In this document: piece by piece, positions 26,978 to 35,644 of the stretch
Position numbering within the stretch: the stretch's first letter is position 1
How the letters are laid out: every line of letters starts with the position of its first letter
Assembly (NCBI RefSeq): GCF_024714495.1
Contig: NZ_JAMZMJ010000001.1
Span: 124,001 to 188,000 of the forward strand
DNA length: 64,000 bases
From: Marinoscillum pacificum
GTDB taxonomy: Bacteria > Bacteroidota > Bacteroidia > Cytophagales > Cyclobacteriaceae
Direction of reading: 5' to 3'
Made by a program: the position numbers and the translations under genes
The notes under the pieces: generated by a model
Seen by the model: only the letters and a program-made list of their open reading frames with translations
Databases searched by the model: none
Told to the model about the DNA's origin: nothing

Positions 26978-29900
26978 TTATTTCTTCTTACCACTGAATA
27001 AATGAATGATTTTTCGGAGGGTATCATCTAGCAGTAGCATGTACAAAATGCCTATCATGATCCATAAGATAATAACATTGTAAAGCACTGTATCAATTTT
27101 CAAATTTCCGATGATCTTGACGGGAGCATAGAAGTGTGCTCGTCCAAAATGATTATAAGGGTCCATGTATATTGGATCCTTTTTTTGTATCAAGCGATCT
27201 TCCGCCTGAATGATCATATTGAACTCGTTTCTGTTTTCAACCAAATCTGAAATGCTTTCATTGAAATGCGTTTTCTTGATTTCGTAGAAGCCGTCCTTGC
27301 CGTAAACCTTGGTTAGTGCACTGTAAGCTGAGTCTTTACGAATTGCAGACTCCTCATATTTTTCTTGAAAATGCTCTTGAACAGTTCCGAGATAAGTCAA
27401 GAATCGAGTACCAATACTGACGTTGAAAAGTTCGGCATTCAATGAAGCCAATAAGGCAAAACCTCTTACATTGTATTTCTCTTGTAAATAGTTTGTTTCA
27501 TTCTGAAGTATTTCAAACTCTTCTTCATAAGCTTGGTAATTGCCGCTATCTCTAAGAATTTGCTTAGTCATTGCTTCCAGTCTTGGCACCAAATAGGATC
27601 GATTGTAGCTATATTGACTCATATTCTTTTCAAACGGAAAGAAATGCTCTTCATAGTCGTTGTATTTGAATTGAGCCACGGAGAGCGCTTCATAAGCCCA
27701 CCTGGAAGCCATGATATCTCCTACAAGTGGTACTTGTGATTGTTTCGCCAAACTCTTATGTAATTCGTCAAATTTAATCATGGCACCTCCAAGTAATAAC
27801 TGAGGAACAAGGATGAAAGGAATGAGAATATATATGGTGATAATGGAGTTTAAAGCTGAGCTGATGTTCAATCCTATCAAATTGGCTAAACAAGAAGTAG
27901 AGAACAAAATGATCCAGTAATAGAAGGTCATTCCGTGTATTTCTAACACCAAATTACCAACCAGAACAAAGGATAACGTTTGAACAGCCGATAAACAGAA
28001 CAGGAAGAATATCTTCGAGTTGATATAAGACATTCTGCTTAGGTTCAAGAATGATTCCCTCTCGAGGATTCGTCGATCCTTGAAGATCTCTTCAGCACTT
28101 ATGGACATTCCCATAAACAATGAAACTACAACCGCCATGAATAGATAGACAGGTAGGTTTTTGTTATCTGCAAAAATGTATTCTCCTTCTGGATTATATT
28201 TCGAGAAATATCCAAGGATGAATGCAAGAACAGGTGCTTCTAGTAAGTTGATCAAGATGTATTGTGTATTGGTCAACTTGGCCCGTACATTTCGTTCCGA
28301 GAAGATTCTAAATTGCTTTAGCTGATTCGGTATATGGAAATTAGTTGGAGGTAAACGCTCTTCAAAACGAATTTTCTTTAGGTTGCTCTCCAGGTAGGTT
28401 TTATACTTCGTGTACCAGGCTCTTGGAGGTACTCTTCTGCTGTGAGTCATCCTTCCTGAATCATCTATTTCATTCGCCTCAACAATTTGAAGAATCTGTT
28501 CCGGGATAACATTCCCACATCTGGTACATTCACTTTCAGCCGCATTGACCTGCGTACTCATCGTTTTGAAGTACACTACCGCATCAATTGGATTTCCATT
28601 GTATATTGGGAAACCTCCTTTATCCAGCATCCAAAGCTTATCTAGCAATTTGAATATGTCAGATGAAGGTTGATGAATAATGGTAATCACCAATTTTCCC
28701 TTTCGAGCCAAATCTTTGAGCATGATCATGACTTTCTCCGAATCCATGGATGATAAACCACTGGTAGGCTCATCTACAAAAAGAACGGATGGCTCACGCA
28801 TGAGCTCTAGCGCAATGTTTAGGCGCTTTCTTTGTCCTCCACTAATGGTTTTGTTAAGCGGATCTCCAACTTTTAAGTCTTTGATTTCGAAGAGGTCAAG
28901 ATCTTCAAGCACCTTACAGACTGTTTTGTCGAGTAGGCTGGGAGAGAAGTCACTAAAACAGATCCTTGCGTTATAGTAAAGGTTTTGATAGACGGTAAGC
29001 TCTTCGAACAACATGTCGTCTTGCGGAACAAAACCAATAACACCTTCCTGACTGGCTTTATGGATCGAATGACCATTGATATGAATCCTTCCAGAAGTTG
29101 GCTCTAACTTGCCGTTAAGGAGATTTACAAGCGTTGATTTACCAACGCCACTTCCTCCCATGATTCCAATCAGGTTACCAGACTCTTCATAAAAGGAGAA
29201 TTTCTGGATTCCTTTGTCACTATTCTTGAAGTGATATTCCAAATCCTCACCAACCATCACGATTTTAACTTTGTTCTTTTCCTGAACAAACTGTCTGATA
29301 ATTTCAGACTCGTATATAGATCTTATGTTGGGTCCTTTGATAATGGCTCCAGGACTGAGAATATAGAATTTCTTAGGTATAATCTTATTCCCTTCTAGGA
29401 ATAGATTGAGCGGACCTACGTATTTGAACACATAGATATCTACCGACTCGATATACATGACAGTGATCTTGCCGAATAAATTCTCCACAAACATGTGATG
29501 AGCTTCGGTACTGCCATCTACCTTTTTGCGCTTCTTACGCATCATCCAGGCTACTTCCTCTGGCCACTCCGTCATTTTGTTGTCAATGACCATAGCCTTT
29601 TGAGGGTCGATGTTTTTACCGTCTTCCTGAAGGATAAACGACTTCAAGTTATTGATCTCCTTTTGATCAATGTTGAAGTTCATTGCAACTAATGAGATAA
29701 ACTCAGCTTCACGGTCAATAACCTTTTCGTCGGTGTTGATTAACTCTAGAAGTTGAAGAAATACGATAATTCGCTCTCTGGCGAGTAGTTCTTTGTTGAG
29801 TTGGTTGCAGATTTTGGCAACTTGCAAAATACTGGTAGAATCAATGCCAAGCTGTTCTTCCTCATCTCCGGAGGGAGCATTTGATTCCTGATAGAAGGAG

Positions 29901-30070
29901 AGGTAATCGTAAAATAACTTGAGATATTCTGAAGTAACTTCCTGATTGAATAAACGAGACAGGTAAGGTTTCACTACCAATTCGCCCGAATCAACTACAT
30001 CATGGTCTTCTTTTACGCTTTCGATGATAGCGAAAAGGTGGACAAGAGCATTAATAATCGATTCGGTCAT
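26978..30070 (-). CDS. Large ABCG-like ABC transporter with N-terminal TerB-like domain
   Basis: 1030 residues. The N-terminal 150 residues are helical and TerB-like (LLELINTDEKVIDREAEFISLV). A small beta domain follows (about 190-265). The ATPase has Walker A GGSGVGKST (about 303-311), signature ISGGQRKRL (about 405) and Walker B VLFVDEPTSGLSS (about 430). The ABC-2 permease part has about six membrane helices between 620 and 790 and one at about 1000-1020. A long non-membrane loop lies between them. The polarity (ATPase before permease in one chain) is that of ABCG half-transporters. A zinc-like CxxC is seen in SECTRCGNV near 510. The substrate is unknown. Confidence 0.88.
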   Translation of the reverse strand: MTESIINALVHLFAIIESVKEDHDVVDSGELVVKPYLSRLFNQEVTSEYLKLFYDYLSFYQESNAPSGDEEEQLGIDSTSILQVAKICNQLNKELLARERIIVFLQLLELINTDEKVIDREAEFISLVAMNFNIDQKEINNLKSFILQEDGKNIDPQKAMVIDNKMTEWPEEVAWMMRKKRKKVDGSTEAHHMFVENLFGKITVMYIESVDIYVFKYVGPLNLFLEGNKIIPKKFYILSPGAIIKGPNIRSIYESEIIRQFVQEKNKVKIVMVGEDLEYHFKNSDKGIQKFSFYEESGNLIGIMGGSGVGKSTLVNLLNGKLEPTSGRIHINGHSIHKASQEGVIGFVPQDDMLFEELTVYQNLYYNARICFSDFSPSLLDKTVCKVLEDLDLFEIKDLKVGDPLNKTISGGQRKRLNIALELMREPSVLFVDEPTSGLSSMDSEKVMIMLKDLARKGKLVITIIHQPSSDIFKLLDKLWMLDKGGFPIYNGNPIDAVVYFKTMSTQVNAAESECTRCGNVIPEQILQIVEANEIDDSGRMTHSRRVPPRAWYTKYKTYLESNLKKIRFEERLPPTNFHIPNQLKQFRIFSERNVRAKLTNTQYILINLLEAPVLAFILGYFSKYNPEGEYIFADNKNLPVYLFMAVVVSLFMGMSISAEEIFKDRRILERESFLNLSRMSYINSKIFFLFCLSAVQTLSFVLVGNLVLEIHGMTFYYWIILFSTSCLANLIGLNISSALNSIITIYILIPFILVPQLLLGGAMIKFDELHKSLAKQSQVPLVGDIMASRWAYEALSVAQFKYNDYEEHFFPFEKNMSQYSYNRSYLVPRLEAMTKQILRDSGNYQAYEEEFEILQNETNYLQEKYNVRGFALLASLNAELFNVSIGTRFLTYLGTVQEHFQEKYEESAIRKDSAYSALTKVYGKDGFYEIKKTHFNESISDLVENRNEFNMIIQAEDRLIQKKDPIYMDPYNHFGRAHFYAPVKIIGNLKIDTVLYNVIILWIMIGILYMLLLDDTLRKIIHLFSGKKK

Positions 30071-30086
30071 AGTAGGAATAAAAAAA

Positions 30087-30170
30087 CCGTCTTGATTGCA
30101 GGTGGTTTAAACCTTGGTTTTGTTTTTCACAAGAAAATTAAACCAATACTACCTGAAAAACCAAGACGGC
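30087..30170 (-). terminator. Long composite hairpin terminator between the lipoprotein and ABC transporter genes
   Basis: On the minus strand GCCGTCTTG pairs with CAAGACGG and is followed by seven T. Inside that stem a second pairing is possible between CAGGTAGTATTGGTTTAA and TTTAAACCACCTG. The structure spans about 84 bases, far more than an ordinary terminator. Confidence 0.6.
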
Positions 30171-30195
30171 TTTGAATCAAAAATATGATATTTTA

Positions 30196-31008
30196 TTATC
30201 CGACGATTTCGGATCTCATTTCAGCAATACTGTTAGCAACATCTTCGAACTGACCTTGGCTGATCTCATTAGACTCACCCAATTGGTCGTAGAATAAACC
30301 AACGAATCTCAAAGTAGGTAATACTTTGTTCACGTTCGCATCATCTGCATGTTTTTCCATCAAAGCTGTCAATTTCTGTACTTGATCTTTTTGAGCAGCT
30401 AAAACTTGCATTAAGTCAGCATTGTAGTCGCTTGCTTTGATCAATTCAGAAGTGATGTAAAGACCTTCGATTACACTACCAGAAACTACTAAAAGTGAAG
30501 TTTTCTCATCACCAGATTGATTTAGGTAATTGTAAGTTTGGTAGAAAGACTCAGTAATGATCAAAATCAATGAATCTTTATTCTCCAGGTTTGACTCAAT
30601 TCTAGAAGCTAAAGACTTGTTGAAAGCAGTAGAGATGTTTAGTTCATCAATCAATTTTTTAGATGCTTCCAAAAATGCTACTGATTCTTCTTTTTTGTCA
30701 AATGTGCTAGCGAAACTCAAATCAGCTCCATACACACCAAGGTTTAGAGCTTTTTGCCATTCTGTTTCGTATTTGTCTACACTAGCAGGATCATTAGTAA
30801 CAGCTGCGTCATATGATGCATTTGCATCTTGAAGCATTTTAGTTACTTCAAAAGAAGTAGGAATAGGATATTCGAATTGTTCTTCAATGAATTCTTCAAG
30901 TTCTTGTTTTTTCTCGGCAGCTTTCTCAGCGTCTTTTTTACTACTGCTGCAGTATGTTAGAACTACACTTAAAGCAACAAGCAAAGCAATATTTACTTTT
31001 TTGTTCAT
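30196..31008 (-). CDS. Lipoprotein of unknown function, helical
   Basis: 270 residues. A lipoprotein signal ends in TYC, followed by SSSKKDAEKAAEKKQE, a charged coiled-coil-like linker. The rest is helical (TEWQKALNLGVYGADLSFAST, FYQTYNYLNQSGDEKTSLLVVSG) with no recognised domain. Many copies of this kind of lipoprotein exist in the phylum without a known role. It lies directly upstream of the ABC transporter but the long hairpin between them suggests separate or attenuated transcription. A TAnnTTTG-type box is found 36 bases upstream. Confidence 0.75.
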   Translation of the reverse strand: MNKKVNIALLVALSVVLTYCSSSKKDAEKAAEKKQELEEFIEEQFEYPIPTSFEVTKMLQDANASYDAAVTNDPASVDKYETEWQKALNLGVYGADLSFASTFDKKEESVAFLEASKKLIDELNISTAFNKSLASRIESNLENKDSLILIITESFYQTYNYLNQSGDEKTSLLVVSGSVIEGLYITSELIKASDYNADLMQVLAAQKDQVQKLTALMEKHADDANVNKVLPTLRFVGLFYDQLGESNEISQGQFEDVANSIAEMRSEIVG

Positions 31009-31043
31009 AGTAATGTTCAGTTTTTGGAATTTCTAAAGTGTGT

Positions 31044-31051
31044 CAAAAATA
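31044..31051 (-). promoter_or_regulatory. -7 box of the helical lipoprotein gene
   Basis: Read on the minus strand, TATTTTTG matches TAnnTTTG, 36 bases before the ATG at 31008. No TTG is seen at the expected distance. Confidence 0.4.
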
Positions 31052-31352
31052 ATATCTTGACTGTCTATATCTACTATTTTGACAGGATATTTTACCCACA
31101 TTCAGGATTTCGTTTAAACCCTGTTGTCATCTCTTTAGATGCATCTCGTATGGAATAGGTTGCAGATATTCACGAATTAGGCAGTTTAAAGGTTTTAGAA
31201 GCAGGAAGTTATTTAACTTTTTTTGTCTTGACTTTTTCTTTCCGTTAAATAACATCTAATCATATTTGACGTTACAACTAAAATATTAGTCCAAAACTTA
31301 CTGAGTGGTGATTATCGGATTTGGATGGTAACCAAAGAAGTTTTCCAAAGTA

Positions 31353-31360
31353 TAGTTTTG
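31353..31360 (+). promoter_or_regulatory. -7 box upstream of the efflux operon
   Basis: TAGTTTTG matches TAnnTTTG, 26 bases before the ATG of the adaptor gene. No TTG lies at the ideal spacing, so the assignment is tentative. Confidence 0.4.
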
Positions 31361-31385
31361 TGATAGTAAATAACCTAACTGAATA

Positions 31386-32747
31386 ATGATTAGTAATAAA
31401 CGAAATTTGGCGATAGGAGCCATAATTCTAGTAGCTCTTATTTCTTTCTTCATCTGGAGCGGATCCGATGGCTCCGAAACTGGAGACCTTATTGTAAAAG
31501 TAGACAAGGGAGAATTTGTTGTAGACATTAATACAACTGGTGAACTGGAAGCTATAAGTTCCACGGAAATCAAAGGCCCGTCTAAACTTAGGAACTACCG
31601 GGTTTACCAGGTGAATATCCAGCATATTATAGAAGAAGGTACTTATGTTGAGAAAGGACAGTACGTCGCCAGATTAGACCCTTCGGATATCACGACAAGA
31701 ATAAAGGATACTCAACTTGAATTGGATGAAAAGCAGTCGCAATTTGAGCAAACGCAGCTAGATACCACATTGCAGATGCGTCAGGCCAGGGATAATCTCG
31801 TTAATCTAAAATATACAGTAGAGGAGAAGAGACTAGTTCTTGAGCAATCACAATATGAGCCACCAGCTACCATCAAGAAGAACCAAATGGAGGTTGATAA
31901 AGCCATTCGTGCTTTGAAACAAGCTGAAGAGGAATATGACATTAAGCGCAAACAGAATGTTGCCAAGATGCAAGAAGTAACTGCCAAGCTTCAAAAAGTT
32001 AGATTGGAACTTGATGGAATGATGAACTTGCAGAATGAGTTTACCATTATCGCTCCTGAGGCAGGAATGCTGATTTACAAAAAAGGGTGGGATGGTAAAC
32101 CCATAAAAGAAGGAAGTCAGATCAGTGCGTGGGAGCCAACTGTAGCTATTTTACCTGATTTATCAGCAATGAACTCTGTGACCTATGTCAATGAAGTAGA
32201 TATACGTAAAATGGATGAAGGCCAAAGAGTAGATATTGGTTTAGATGCTTTCCCAGACAAGAAATTGACAGGTGTAGTGACCAGAGTAGCTAACGTAGGG
32301 GAGCAAAGACCTAACTCAGATGCGAAAGTTTTCGAATTGACTATCAAGCTAGACGCTATTGACGAGACACTCCGACCTGGAATGACAACAAGTAACAAAA
32401 TATACACTACTGTAAAGGAAGATGTTCTTTCAGTGCCTTTGGAGGCTTTACATAGTTTCGCTGACAGTATTTCATATGTTTACGTTAAGGATGGTTTGGG
32501 ATATTCTGAGCAGGAAGTGGAGTTGGGAGAAACCAATGCAAATTCTGCTGAAATCATCTCAGGGTTGAAAGAAACACAAGAGGTATATCTCTCATTACCT
32601 ACTAATAGCAAGGTGGAACTCGATGATATCGCTTTGTTAGATCATCTGAACGGGAAGAGAAATAATGATCCTACAAATGATGAGTCAGCTAGTCCAGCCA
32701 AATCTTTAAGTGATAGAGGTTCCAGAAGACAGAAACCGGGAGCTTGA
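31386..32747 (+). CDS. HlyD/MacA-like periplasmic adaptor protein
   Basis: 453 residues. One N-terminal membrane helix (about 7-24, LAIGAIILVALISFFIW) anchors it in the inner membrane. A lipoyl-like half (VYQVNIQHIIEEGTYVEKGQYVARLD), a long alpha-helical hairpin (about 110-215) and the second lipoyl half (TIIAPEAGMLIYKKGWDG) follow. The beta-barrel and membrane-proximal domains come last, then a charged tail. It is the adaptor of a three-part efflux or secretion system whose other parts are the next two genes. Its stop overlaps the next start (TGATG). Confidence 0.9.
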   Translation: MISNKRNLAIGAIILVALISFFIWSGSDGSETGDLIVKVDKGEFVVDINTTGELEAISSTEIKGPSKLRNYRVYQVNIQHIIEEGTYVEKGQYVARLDPSDITTRIKDTQLELDEKQSQFEQTQLDTTLQMRQARDNLVNLKYTVEEKRLVLEQSQYEPPATIKKNQMEVDKAIRALKQAEEEYDIKRKQNVAKMQEVTAKLQKVRLELDGMMNLQNEFTIIAPEAGMLIYKKGWDGKPIKEGSQISAWEPTVAILPDLSAMNSVTYVNEVDIRKMDEGQRVDIGLDAFPDKKLTGVVTRVANVGEQRPNSDAKVFELTIKLDAIDETLRPGMTTSNKIYTTVKEDVLSVPLEALHSFADSISYVYVKDGLGYSEQEVELGETNANSAEIISGLKETQEVYLSLPTNSKVELDDIALLDHLNGKRNNDPTNDESASPAKSLSDRGSRRQKPGA

Positions 32748-34105
32748 TGAATCAGAAGATTTTAATGAATTTGTATATCGCCATAGAGGCGGTATTAGCA
32801 AATAGAATGCGTTCTATCCTTACGGCCTTAGGTATTATTTTCGGTGTTGCTGCCGTAATTGCCATGCTTGCTATTGGGAATGGAGCTCAACAAGAGATCA
32901 TCGAGCAAATCAAGCTCGTAGGTGTTAACAACATCGTTATTCAGCCGATAGTGCCTCAAAGTGAAGAAGATCTAAAAGAAGGTGAGAAGAAAGAAAAACA
33001 AAAGTTCTCTCCCGGTCTCAGCACTCAGGACGTTCTTTCAATCAAAGATGTTGTTCCTGGAATCAATAAAGTGAGTCCTGAAATTATATTGGACACCTAT
33101 CTGATGAATAATGGCATTAGAAGATCTGCTAAGTTGGTCGGAGTAGAACCAAACTATTTTGACATCTTCAATTTCAAGTTGTCAGATGGTAAGATGTTTA
33201 CAGAGTATCATATGGAACATGGAGAACCTGTGTGCATCATTGGGAAAAGCATCAAGACCAAGTTTTTCCCTACAGAAGACCCATTAGGGAAGTATATCAA
33301 GTGTGGTAATAACTGGCTGAAAGTTATTGGCATATTGGAAGAACGATTGATTTCCACTAATAGCATATCAAACCTTGGTATTAGAGATTACAATATGGAT
33401 GTGTATGTGCCAATACAAACCATGTTGATCCGGTTCAAAAACCGTGCTTTGATTACAGAGGAAATGCTGCAAGCTGCAAATCGAGGTAGTGGGGGAATGG
33501 TGGTAATCATAGGAGGTGAGGAGCAAGGCGAAAACACCGGTTCCGGCACTAACTATCATCAATTAGATCGTTTAGTGGTTCAGGTAGAAGAGTCTAACAG
33601 TATGTCACCAACTGCTGACGTGATCAGTAGAATGCTGACCAGAAAGCATTATGGTGTGATTGATTTTGAAATAGAAATTCCCGAATTGTTGTTGAAGCAA
33701 CAACAAAGGACAAACGATATCTTCAATTACGTTTTAGGAGCTATTGCAGGGATATCATTACTGGTAGGCGGAATTGGGATTATGAATATCATGCTTGCTT
33801 CGGTACTAGAACGTATCAAAGAGATTGGTCTTCGATTATCCCTAGGAGCCAAGAAGTTTGACATTGTTAATCAATTTTTGTTTGAGGCAATGATGATTAG
33901 CGTTTCTGGAGGCTTAATAGGTGTAATACTAGGTGTATCCATTGCCTTTATGGTGTCAAGTATCGCCGATATCCCTACTGTAATTACTTTTTCTTCGATC
34001 ATTTTATCATTTGGAGTTGCTGCTGGTGTTGGTCTCATATTTGGAATTGCTCCAGCGCGAAAAGCAGCATCACAAGACCCAATTCAATCACTCAGATATG
34101 AATAG
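32747..34105 (+). CDS. MacB-like ABC transporter permease (no ATPase domain)
   Basis: 452 residues from the ATG at 32747 (a TTG one codon earlier is less likely). A first membrane helix (about 15-40) is followed by a large periplasmic MacB_PCD-type domain (about 45-290), then three helices of the FtsX fold (about 325-445) with GGIGIMNIMLASVLERIKEIGLR, the FtsX hallmark. Unlike E. coli MacB it has no fused nucleotide-binding domain, and no ATPase gene lies beside it, so the ATPase must be supplied from elsewhere. It overlaps the TolC gene by 8 bases. Confidence 0.9.
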   Translation: MNQKILMNLYIAIEAVLANRMRSILTALGIIFGVAAVIAMLAIGNGAQQEIIEQIKLVGVNNIVIQPIVPQSEEDLKEGEKKEKQKFSPGLSTQDVLSIKDVVPGINKVSPEIILDTYLMNNGIRRSAKLVGVEPNYFDIFNFKLSDGKMFTEYHMEHGEPVCIIGKSIKTKFFPTEDPLGKYIKCGNNWLKVIGILEERLISTNSISNLGIRDYNMDVYVPIQTMLIRFKNRALITEEMLQAANRGSGGMVVIIGGEEQGENTGSGTNYHQLDRLVVQVEESNSMSPTADVISRMLTRKHYGVIDFEIEIPELLLKQQQRTNDIFNYVLGAIAGISLLVGGIGIMNIMLASVLERIKEIGLRLSLGAKKFDIVNQFLFEAMMISVSGGLIGVILGVSIAFMVSSIADIPTVITFSSIILSFGVAAGVGLIFGIAPARKAASQDPIQSLRYE

Positions 34106-35567
34106 AATTGCCTTAATCATTATACTAATCACTGTTTTTGGATCTGTTGCACATGGTCAGTTAAATCTTGATCTGGTAGAAGTAATAGAGCAAGCCCAGA
34201 AGCAGTCACCTGCAGCAAAAGCAGCTGAAACGCGTAAAAAGAATCAATATTGGGAATACAGAAGGTACCGAGCTGGTTACAATCCATTTTTAAATTTAAG
34301 TGGTTCACTGCCTGGATATAATAGAAGTTATAATCAGGTTATACAGCCGGATGGTACGTACGCATTTAGAAATCAGGAGCAATTCTTATCTAATTTAAAT
34401 CTCGGATTGGTTCAGCCAATTAGTTTCTCCGGGGGTGAGATCAGTGTAAATACGCGTATGCAGCAGTTTTATAATCTCAACCATGTTGGTAATGAGCCTA
34501 ATCCGAATTACAATGCAACCCTTTTCAATATTCAACTAGACCAACCAATTTTTGGGTTTAATCAACTGAAATGGGACAAACGAACAGAGCCACTCCGATA
34601 TGAAGAATCCAAACGGTCCTATGTAGAGGAAATGGAGGCCGTTTCACAAGAGGCTACAGCACGTTATTTTGATTACCTGGATGCTCAAATTAACCTGCAG
34701 ATTGCAGAGTTTAACCTGGCGAACAACGATACGATTTTTAGAATAGAAGAAGGTAGGTATAATATTGGTACTACCGGTAGAGATAAATTGCTACAAGTGG
34801 AACTTCAACTATTGCGTTCAAAACAAGAAGTAGTACAAGCGAAACTTGATTTGCAGACCAATAGGTTGGCATTGAGAAGATATATTGGTCTTCAAGATAG
34901 CTCAGCTAATAACATAGAGTTAGTTCTGCCTGATGAACTGCCAAATTTTGAGATTCCATTGTTGACCGCCTTGGAATATGCCAAGCAAAATAGATCCGAT
35001 TATTTAGAGTTTGAACGGCGCAGGATGGAAGCTGAGCGAGAGGTAGAACGTGCCAGATTGCAGCGAAATCAAACCAATTTATCAGCATCTTTCGGTTTGA
35101 ACAACTCTGCTGGATCTATACCAAATACCTACGAAAATCCAAACAATCAACAAAGGGTTAATGTCACCTTGAGCGTGCCTATTGTGGATTGGGGACGATC
35201 CAAAGCCAGAATACAAACGGCTGTGGCAAACCAGGAGCTGATCGATTATACCTTAACTCAGGAAATTCAGCTTTTTGAACAAGAAATAATTACGTTGGTG
35301 AGTCGTTTTGAGGTATTGCGATCTCAAATCGAGATCACCAAGAAATCTGATGCCATTGCTCAGGAAAGATATGATGTCTCTCAAAATCAATATTTGATTG
35401 GTAAGATTGATATAACTAACCTCAACATAGCGCTAAGTGAAAAGGATGATGCTAGAAGAAATTACATAGGAGCCCTTAGATCGTTCTGGACTTCTTATTT
35501 TGAGCTTCGCAGGTTAACACTTTATGATTTTGCAAATGATGAATTGTTGTATCAGGAAGCAGATTGA
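34098..35567 (+). CDS. TolC-family outer-membrane channel protein
   Basis: Start set at ATG 34098, giving MNRIALIIILITVFGSVAHG as signal peptide (489 residues); the upstream frame runs through the permease gene. The two-fold repeated helical barrel is visible: LVEVIEQAQKQSPAAKAAET in the first half and LLTALEYAKQNRSDYLEFER in the second, with long coiled-coil helices. It would provide the exit duct for the adaptor and permease encoded just upstream. A strong terminator follows. Confidence 0.9.
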   Translation: MNRIALIIILITVFGSVAHGQLNLDLVEVIEQAQKQSPAAKAAETRKKNQYWEYRRYRAGYNPFLNLSGSLPGYNRSYNQVIQPDGTYAFRNQEQFLSNLNLGLVQPISFSGGEISVNTRMQQFYNLNHVGNEPNPNYNATLFNIQLDQPIFGFNQLKWDKRTEPLRYEESKRSYVEEMEAVSQEATARYFDYLDAQINLQIAEFNLANNDTIFRIEEGRYNIGTTGRDKLLQVELQLLRSKQEVVQAKLDLQTNRLALRRYIGLQDSSANNIELVLPDELPNFEIPLLTALEYAKQNRSDYLEFERRRMEAEREVERARLQRNQTNLSASFGLNNSAGSIPNTYENPNNQQRVNVTLSVPIVDWGRSKARIQTAVANQELIDYTLTQEIQLFEQEIITLVSRFEVLRSQIEITKKSDAIAQERYDVSQNQYLIGKIDITNLNIALSEKDDARRNYIGALRSFWTSYFELRRLTLYDFANDELLYQEAD

Positions 35568-35587
35568 TTTCATGAGAATATAGATGA

Positions 35588-35621
35588 AAAGCTCCAATCA
35601 GTTACTGGTTGGAGCTTTTTT
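35588..35621 (+). terminator. Rho-independent terminator after the efflux operon
   Basis: A 12-bp stem AGCTCCAATCAG / CTGGTTGGAGCT with one G-T pair and a TTA loop, then six T. It also faces the convergent gene at 35645. Confidence 0.9.
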
Positions 35622-35644
35622 GTTCTGGTTTGTTCGATTAATTG

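Larger units (their letters stand above)
31009..31385. other. 377-base intergenic region between divergent genes
   Basis: AT-rich. It holds the minus-strand -7 box at 31044-31051 and a plus-strand TAGTTTTG box at 31353-31360. I see no open frame of interest, RNA gene or repeat in between. Confidence 0.6.

Noticed and set aside
28680-28976. Plus-strand open frame of 98 codons within the ABC transporter gene
   Set aside because: It is antisense to the signature and Walker B region, with no recognisable protein features.
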